Under the pieces are notes generated by a model. It was not told where the DNA came from, ran no database searches, and worked only from the letters and a program-made list of their open reading frames with translations. Positions 58,147 to 64,000 of a stretch of 64,000 nt of DNA are shown one piece after another (positions within the stretch are counted from its first letter, which is position 1; every line of letters starts with the position of its first letter). The stretch spans positions 3,095,001-3,159,000 of the forward strand of contig WPIO01000009.1 in the NCBI GenBank assembly GCA_009760855.2, read 5' to 3'. Source of the stretch: Cristatella mucedo (Eukaryota > Bryozoa > Phylactolaemata > Cristatellidae). A program made the translations under genes and the position numbers.

Positions 58147-58724
58147 AGACTGTCCGACTTCATGTCGCTCCTTGCTTCTGCACTCGGTAGCCTTAATTTA
58201 TTTGTGTGCGGTGAAACCTCTGGTATGTTGCCAGAAGTCTGCGACGGCTCATCGAACCGTTGCGACCAAGGCCGGAGGTTCACAGTCACCAAGTTCGCCG
58301 GAAGACCAATAGGTAGGAGGCTGGCACGACACGAAGGTCACCGGGGCCGACCTAATGGACCGTGCTGTTGCCTTGCCAGCCGCGGTACACCTCCGGCCTT
58401 CCTACCACGAGCGGCAGTCAGTGCACTACAGAATTTAGGGCTTCAGTGCTCATCTTGATGGTGTCAGCAGTGGTGTGCTAGCGGCAGCGGCCGTAGGTTC
58501 GCGGTTGGTATGAAAAAAAGGAACATTCCCTCTGGAGAAACTCCTTTAAGCTGCGAGTCGAAGGAGTGCCTCGCGATCAGCTTCTAGCACCGCTTTTGGG
58601 CCCGGCCATCCCTCGTCGGAAGCCCAGTAGCTATTCGGAAAAGCTAACAGGTTTCCTAGTAGGCGCCACAAAATACCTGATCTGTTCTCTGAAATGGTAG
58701 GGGAGTGCTCGCAATGGCTGCTGC

Positions 58725-58925
58725 TCTAATAACAATAAAATAGTATTAATAGTAGTACATTTACATCGTGTCCTCGGGGAATTTAATCGCTCTCTAGATA
58801 GTTTACATTTGTAGCAAAGAAAGCATGATAGAATGGTCAATGGTAGCATGCTCAATGTTAATGTGCGTTAATGGTAGCATGTTAATGGTAGCATGCTCAA
58901 TGGTAGCATGCTCAATGTCAATGGT
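58725..58925 (-). repeat. LINE-A 3' tail followed by ATGGTAGCATGCTCA tandem repeats
   Basis: The tail hairpin is at 58765-58812. Then about five copies of a 15-17-bp unit, ATGGTAGCATGCTCA, derived from the UTR sequence. Confidence 0.6.
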
Positions 58926-58929
58926 GTAG

Positions 58930-59205
58930 TGTGCGCCTGCGGCTTCTGCTGTTGTAATTAGCGAAGCGCCTTGACACTAATGTACATGCCTCACCTGTGG
59001 CCAATAGTTAAGCCATTGACGAAGCGCAGCGTCAGGCCACTAATACATGTTATATTTTGTGTCATCTGCTGCGATTGATCGCGCTCTCATATAGGTGCTT
59101 GTGAGAGTAATACAGGAGAGTCTCGTTTACCGCGCACGTGCGCCTGCTGTGTCTCCGCGAGACTCCCACAAGAACAGCCGCCGCCGGAGCCACAGTCATA
59201 CAACA
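58930..59205 (+). repeat. LTR-like repeat, copy 2
   Basis: It starts TGTGCGCCTGCGGCTTCTGC, shares TTGTAATTAGC and GAGTCTCGTTTACC with copy 1, and ends CACAGTCATACAACA. Confidence 0.5.
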
Positions 59206-59334
59206 ACGGCTCGAAGTAATATATTCAGGGTCAGCATGAAAATATGGTTAGTGGCTGCATGCGCAGTGTCAGCACGCATAAGCACACAAAGGACGGATCG
59301 CATTGACACACGAAATGCTGCTATAAATAGATGC

Positions 59335-60055
59335 ATTTGTAGTTTCTTTTTACATGTTTTCAAGTCGGCGGATGGTTTTAATAACCAACGCCGCAGGTAA
59401 TAAAACAGTAGGAGGAGATCATTTCTGAAATCTGCGTACGAAATTCATATACAGCTGATGGCATTATCAATATATTCACACCCAGAGAATAAGCTAGTAT
59501 GGCTACTTGAACGGCCCTCTAAGAAAGTGTGCATTCTAAATCTGTCAAATTACAATGGCATTTGAGAATGTAAGCGATTTAAGAAACACGTGCCCTAATA
59601 TATCATTTAAGTCATATTAAAGGTCAGTTTAAAGTGCTTGTTAGAATTTATACTTTAGGCTTCATGCTGTGCAAATGGGATACGCTATGGCCAGTACTGA
59701 ACACTTGTGCCTCTCCGCCGCTTATGGGCATTCTTGTGAGCTGTCCGGTACTGGTCCTGTCAGCACTCGTGTGTTTATCGGCGTTTTTCTAGTATTTTTC
59801 AGTCATCGGCAAGTGCTAGCAAGCACTGTGTGCATTTCTGCGGCAAAGGACTGTGGTTTAGGAGCTGCTACAGCACGTTCGTAGAAAGGTGGAAAGGCTG
59901 GGCCACTTTCTCGAAAAGGTTTTTCTTTGCCATTTAGCACAATATTGTACAAATGCAATAATTTTATCCAATTTTTTTTATAAATCTGCTTTGAAAAATA
60001 AGGTAGTTCGTGCTTGGGTTATTTCCGTCTTACTGATTTTATCAAGTGCATTATT
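59335..60055. other. PSMB4 upstream region
   Basis: AT-rich, without a gene. It ends with a bare LINE-A tail remnant (TTTATCAAGTGCATTATTATT) at about 60037-60058, only 70 bp before the PSMB4 ATG. Confidence 0.5.
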
Positions 60056-60068
60056 ATTCTGAGTATGT

Positions 60069-60093
60069 CACCGGCAAGGGTTGCCGGAAGTGT
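60069..60093 (+). promoter_or_regulatory. Inverted repeat and ETS core upstream of PSMB4
   Basis: CCGGCAA-GGG-TTGCCGG is a perfect 7-bp inverted repeat. Its right arm runs into CCGGAAGT (60084-60091), the ETS core also seen before BRMS1L. Promoter function is inferred. Confidence 0.45.
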
Positions 60094-60131
60094 TTTATTC
60101 CCTCCGGATAGTGGAGTATCGCTGAGCTATC

Positions 60132-60262
60132 ATGGCGGGCATGACGAACGATAGTGAAGCGTTCTGGAGGAATGGGCCTGCTCCAGGCAGCTTCTACAAC
60201 TTCCCGGGCTCTGCGAAGTCTGCGAAGTCTGTGCACACTAAAGATGCGAAGGCGCATACTCT
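60132..60262 (+). CDS. PSMB4: PSMB4 exon 1
   Basis: It encodes [20 protein letters not shown] and continues to KAHT. The donor CT|GTTAGT is in phase 2. Confidence 0.88.
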
Positions 60263-60784
60263 GTTAGTATATTCGTGATTCCATAAGAGTGGCGCTGATG
60301 TTTGTGTGTTCGCCGCCTTTCGTCTCGTAGCTGTACACTGCCCTTCTTTCCTAGGTCGCCTATGGTGACTGGTACGTCGGTACTTGGCGTTAAATTTGAA
60401 GGCGGCGTGATGCTTGCAGCTGATATGCTGGGCTCGTATGGGTCGCTTGCCAAGCTCCGCAACTGCCAGCGGCTCTCGAGGGTAAATCCCACCACCGTCT
60501 TGGGTGCAAGCGGTGACTTCGCCGATTTTCAGTTTATTCAGTCCCTCGTCGAGCAGCGAGTGTAAGTATGACACCAGAATTGTTTCTTACAGCAGAGTAT
60601 CTGATTTGTCATCGCATTTGATACCTCCTTAACGTAGTTTTAATGAATTAACGCGACGATGGTGACGATGTGTCTTCAGCGCCGGCGCCGCTGTCAAAAC
60701 GGTGTCTCGTTTGGCAGTGTATCGTTATCGGTTGCGTCGAGCGCGAATCTTGAGAATGGCATTATAGCAGCCTAGTGAAAGAGT

Positions 60785-60827
<43 letters not shown>

Positions 60828-63747
60828 CTAGAGGAATTAGCGATAGCCGAGCTCGCGATATGCATCACGAGCAGAAAAACAATGCTTCACGACGGTTTTG
60901 TGCATTCGGCTTCCACGCGACCCGATAAAACTGCTGTTCCCGAGCTAGAGTCTGTAGCTGCAATCGCCTTATTATTACCTTAGCCTGCTTTATTGGCTTG
61001 CGTTTAACCTTCGCCGGTGAACGACTCCACAACATAGCAATGGCCAAGCCGTCTGTTTATTCCAATGAATCGCATTTTATTCTTTCTGTCCCCCTACCTT
61101 GCTATTTGTCCTGCCTTCCTACCTCGCCACCCACTAAGCAATGCTTAGCAACGTTACGTGGCCACTGGCGATGTTTTGCACATCTTGTGTATTTGGCTAG
61201 AGGAAGCCGATCAATGCCTGGAAGGCATTGCTTTTTCCTAGCATTCAAGCCTTTCTCCTGCACTCTATCACGCCCATTCTCTACTCTCATTCTCCTCTGT
61301 TCTTTCATCCTCTTTCTTCCCGGTTTTCTAAATGCTTTCCTCCTTATTCTCTCAGTTCAATTTTTACTTTTCTCCTCTCTTCCTGCCTCTTTGTTTGTTG
61401 GTGTGTTTCTAAAACATGAAGGATGACTTGAGCTGATTTCTGACTTCACCCAAAAGTTGTATAGCCAGTTAGCCTGCCAGGGCAGTTATTTATTGAGCTA
61501 TGTATACTTATTATCCCACTCGACAGCCTCATACCTTCTCTTTCATGTAACGGTGTGGCACTTGACACTTCCAACCAAGATTTTCTTTCGTGCAATTCAG
61601 TAAATGCTGCTTCTGATGCTTGTATTGACCATGTTGCACGTTTATGTGTCGTATGCAATCATCGTACTTGGTTGCACCATGTTGCTGTGTGCTGAAGCTT
61701 TCATTTCTGTTGTCACGTGCTGTCACTACGACTAAAAGGTGGCTCACTACACGCTACCTGTAGCTTGTAATGTATTGGAATTTGCTAAAAAAAAAATTAT
61801 CGTACGAACCAGTGCTTGTTATCTGCCGGATTTCTGGTCGAGAAGTTTTCTTTGGTTTGACCAAAGTTACGTCTTGCCTGTTGCTTATTAGTGAGGAATT
61901 AGCTTGTTTTGCTTTTTTGTACATGGACAAGCAGCCTGTATAATATTTTTAGCATCGAAGAAAACTGCCTGGATGATGGCTTCGGTTTTTCACCGAAATC
62001 GCTGCATTCTTGGCTGACACGAGTTACTTACAACAGACGTTCACGGTTTGATCCATTGTGGAACACACTTATAGTTGGAGGCCTGGAAAATGGCACACCG
62101 TAAGCCAGCCATACTGTGTCTGTACCGGCTTTTATGCTTGTGACATTAGGTATAGGGTCAATTTTATGTAGTTATGGATAGGCAGCATGACAAGTGGCAT
62201 TTGTATGCTGTATCGTGCCTGACGGTTTCACAGAGAACTCGTTAAACCATGCTAATCTCACAGTATGCAGAGACTTAATAGAGCACCACCCCACTTTTAC
62301 CTGTGGTCTTATGGCTGACAGCATGTGCACAAACAGTGTTTTTTCTTGTGCTAGCCATAACAGATTTATTGAGACTGGGCAAGGTTGCACCCCCTTCAAA
62401 AAATGGTAGTGGGTTCTCCGTAGGCCTGGACGCATTATATTACGCAAGAGTTTAACTAGAAAAGTGCGTCTTGTGCAGCATTCACATTTGATCGTCTCTG
62501 CCATCGGGTTGGCTGTCTTCCGAATGTGTTTCGTAAGTGCTCGCACTGCTAGGTAGTTAGTGTTGAAGGATGAACCAGCCAAGTCAGATAGGAATGGTAG
62601 TGGCATCAGCAATCTTGTCCACCGATTATGTGCTATCAGTGATTCAGTTGCAGTCACGATGCCGTGTCCCAGAAAATAGCAGGTGGCACCAAAGGTCCAA
62701 GTCCGATTTACTGTTGTGCTTGCTGCTCATGCTATCGGACATTACAAGCTAAATCGACTTTTTGTGGACCATGCCTCAAAACGGCTTTCTTAGATATGAC
62801 AGCCGAACAGCGCTGGTTTTCAATGGTATGCCTTGGATGAATTTGGTTCAATTTCGCGATTGGTTGAAAATGACCGACCGTAAATTGTGTAAGACTAACT
62901 GCCCCATACTTCTCTTCTTTGATAATGAACGTTCTCATTTGAGGAATGACCTTTTGCTGTCCAATATATAGTTTCTCATGGTACCCTGGGTAACAACGCC
63001 AAAGCTGTGGCCATTTGATTCTAGTATTATTGCCTATTTTAAGTGGAGAAACCCATACTCTCCCTCCCAGCGACGAATCATACAACCTGCTGTTCTGACT
63101 CAAAATCGTTTAGCTATAACTCGTACGAATCTCAAAACCGTTAAAGACCGTGCCTTTAGTTCCTATAGCTCAAAGCCTGGAACTCACTACCGACGCACGT
63201 CACAACGTCGCCTGACATGACAACATTTAAAAAGAAGCTTAAAACGCACCTGTTTATTACAGCATTTGGTGGGTCTTTGTGATTCGTCCTTCGTGTGCAT
63301 GTACCTGCCTATAGTATGCCTACTGCTTGCGAACGTTACCACCGATCATTTGCTTATGCTTTCTATACAACATCTGTAAATGCCCAGAAAGAGATTCAGT
63401 TCTCTGAGGGTGCTATACAAATGTATTATTATTGTATACTTGTATTTGTTTATACGATCGTCAGCACGTTTGGTGGTAGTGTGCACTGCTTCGATGCTTA
63501 TCTTTTCTGTCGAAAGGACTTGCTGTGCGAGCCAAGAATGTGCAAGTAGTGCTATCCGAATACCGATACTAGTGCAAATCATGTTGTTCATTATAACTTG
63601 TGCTAAGCTATGTCATGAATCTTCTAAAGAGATCTAAACTGATAATATTTCTTGGCTGCCAATAGGTACCTTGGTTACGTTGATAAGATTGGTGTGGCGT
63701 TCGAGGCACCGGCAGTTGCCACTGGTTATGGATCATACATAGCTCTG
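60132..63747 (+). CDS. PSMB4: Proteasome subunit beta type-4, 5' part (four exons, runs off the window)
   Basis: This is a structural, non-catalytic beta subunit of the 20S core. Exons: 60132-60262, 60355-60561, 61953-62099, 63666-63747, joined in phases 2, 2, 2 and 0. The 189 codons seen are about 70% of the usual 264. Diagnostic stretches are [71 protein letters not shown] and [20 protein letters not shown]. The N-terminal propeptide region ([14 protein letters not shown]) fits the family. A near-perfect inverted repeat CCGGCAA-GGG-TTGCCGG overlapping an ETS core sits about 45 bp before the ATG. About 75 C-terminal residues lie beyond position 64000. Confidence 0.94.
60355..60561 (+). CDS. 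PSMB4: PSMB4 exon 2
   Basis: The acceptor TTTCCTAG gives [11 protein letters not shown], the highly conserved start of the beta fold. It ends SLVEQR in phase 2 before GTAAGT. Confidence 0.93.
60784..60826. repeat. (GA)n tract in PSMB4 intron 2
   Basis: About 20 GA units. Confidence 0.9.
61953..62099 (+). CDS. PSMB4: PSMB4 exon 3
   Basis: The acceptor ATATTTTTAG gives [20 protein letters not shown] and [20 protein letters not shown]. The donor CC|GTAAGC is in phase 2. Confidence 0.93.
63075..63435 (+). mobile_element. LINE-A 3' end in PSMB4 intron 3
   Basis: ORF end words (AAGACCGTGCCTTTAGTTCC; CCTGGAACTC), a shortened UTR, the tail AGAAAGAGATTCAGTTCTCT and TATTATTATTG. Confidence 0.75.
63666..63747 (+). 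CDS. PSMB4: PSMB4 exon 4
   Basis: It encodes [20 protein letters not shown] and YGSYIAL, then CTG|GTGAGT in phase 0. Later exons are outside the window. Confidence 0.93.
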
Positions 63748-63899
63748 GTGAGTATTCGAACATTTATACCGCTTATTCTTTATTGTGTCGCCTGCCTTTT
63801 CTTTTGCATGCTCATTGGTTTTTGCTTTCTTTAAGCTTGTGCACAATGGCCGACTACTTAATCCGTATACAAAGCAAAGCGATGGTATTCAGTCATGTA

Positions 63900-64000
63900 A
63901 TGCTTTGGTCTGAGCCAAGTGGTTAGGGGCACGAATGTTGCGATCCAGATCGTGGGTTTGAGCTCTGCAGCAGGAAATCCTGTCTCAAAGCAGGAGGGTG
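63900..64000 (+). mobile_element. tRNA-like SINE head at the window edge
   Basis: GGTCTGAGCCAAGTGGTTAG and GATCGTGGGTTTGAGCTCTG have A/B-box spacing. It continues beyond the window. Confidence 0.45.

Overview
This is a window of intron-rich, repeat-dense animal nuclear DNA. Three conserved eukaryotic genes are broken by classic introns, and the space between them is filled with decayed LINEs, tRNA-derived SINEs, DNA transposons and long dinucleotide tracts. The species cannot be fixed from sequence alone. Moderate GC, (ATT)n-tailed L2/CR1-like LINEs and a SPIN-like hAT copy suggest an invertebrate, possibly a spiralian (flatworm or mollusc), but this is a weak inference.

Layout. 1-14200: LINE and SINE debris, one intact tRNA-Asn(GUU) on the minus strand (4636-4709), a 178-bp SPIN-like hAT element beside it, and a decayed mobile-element ORF (12787-13745). 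14200-15450: a GC-rich, CpG-rich island that looks like the promoter and first coding exon of a single-pass membrane protein gene. 15450-30600: mostly repeats, including a 2.5-kb FLYWCH/MULE transposon with unusual iterated terminal repeats, perfect 8-bp target duplications and a nested LINE tail. 30900-49840 (+): a complete BRMS1-like (Sds3 family, Sin3/HDAC corepressor) gene in nine exons, one of whose introns is of the rare AT-AC U12 type. 50532-55252 (-): a complete four-exon BLOC1S6 (pallidin) gene, convergent with the BRMS1-like gene. 55369-59400: an unidentified ORF, two LTR-like repeats and long simple repeats. 60132 to the right edge (+): the first four exons of PSMB4 (proteasome beta-type 4 subunit), which runs out of the window.

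The three recognised genes are housekeeping genes with separate roles: chromatin repression, lysosome-related organelle biogenesis and protein degradation. They do not form a pathway. The repeats interact more visibly. LINE family A and several SINEs share the same 3' hairpin tail, which suggests the SINEs use the LINE's machinery. Exon coordinates were set by splice motifs, reading-phase agreement and remembered homologous proteins, and no search was run.
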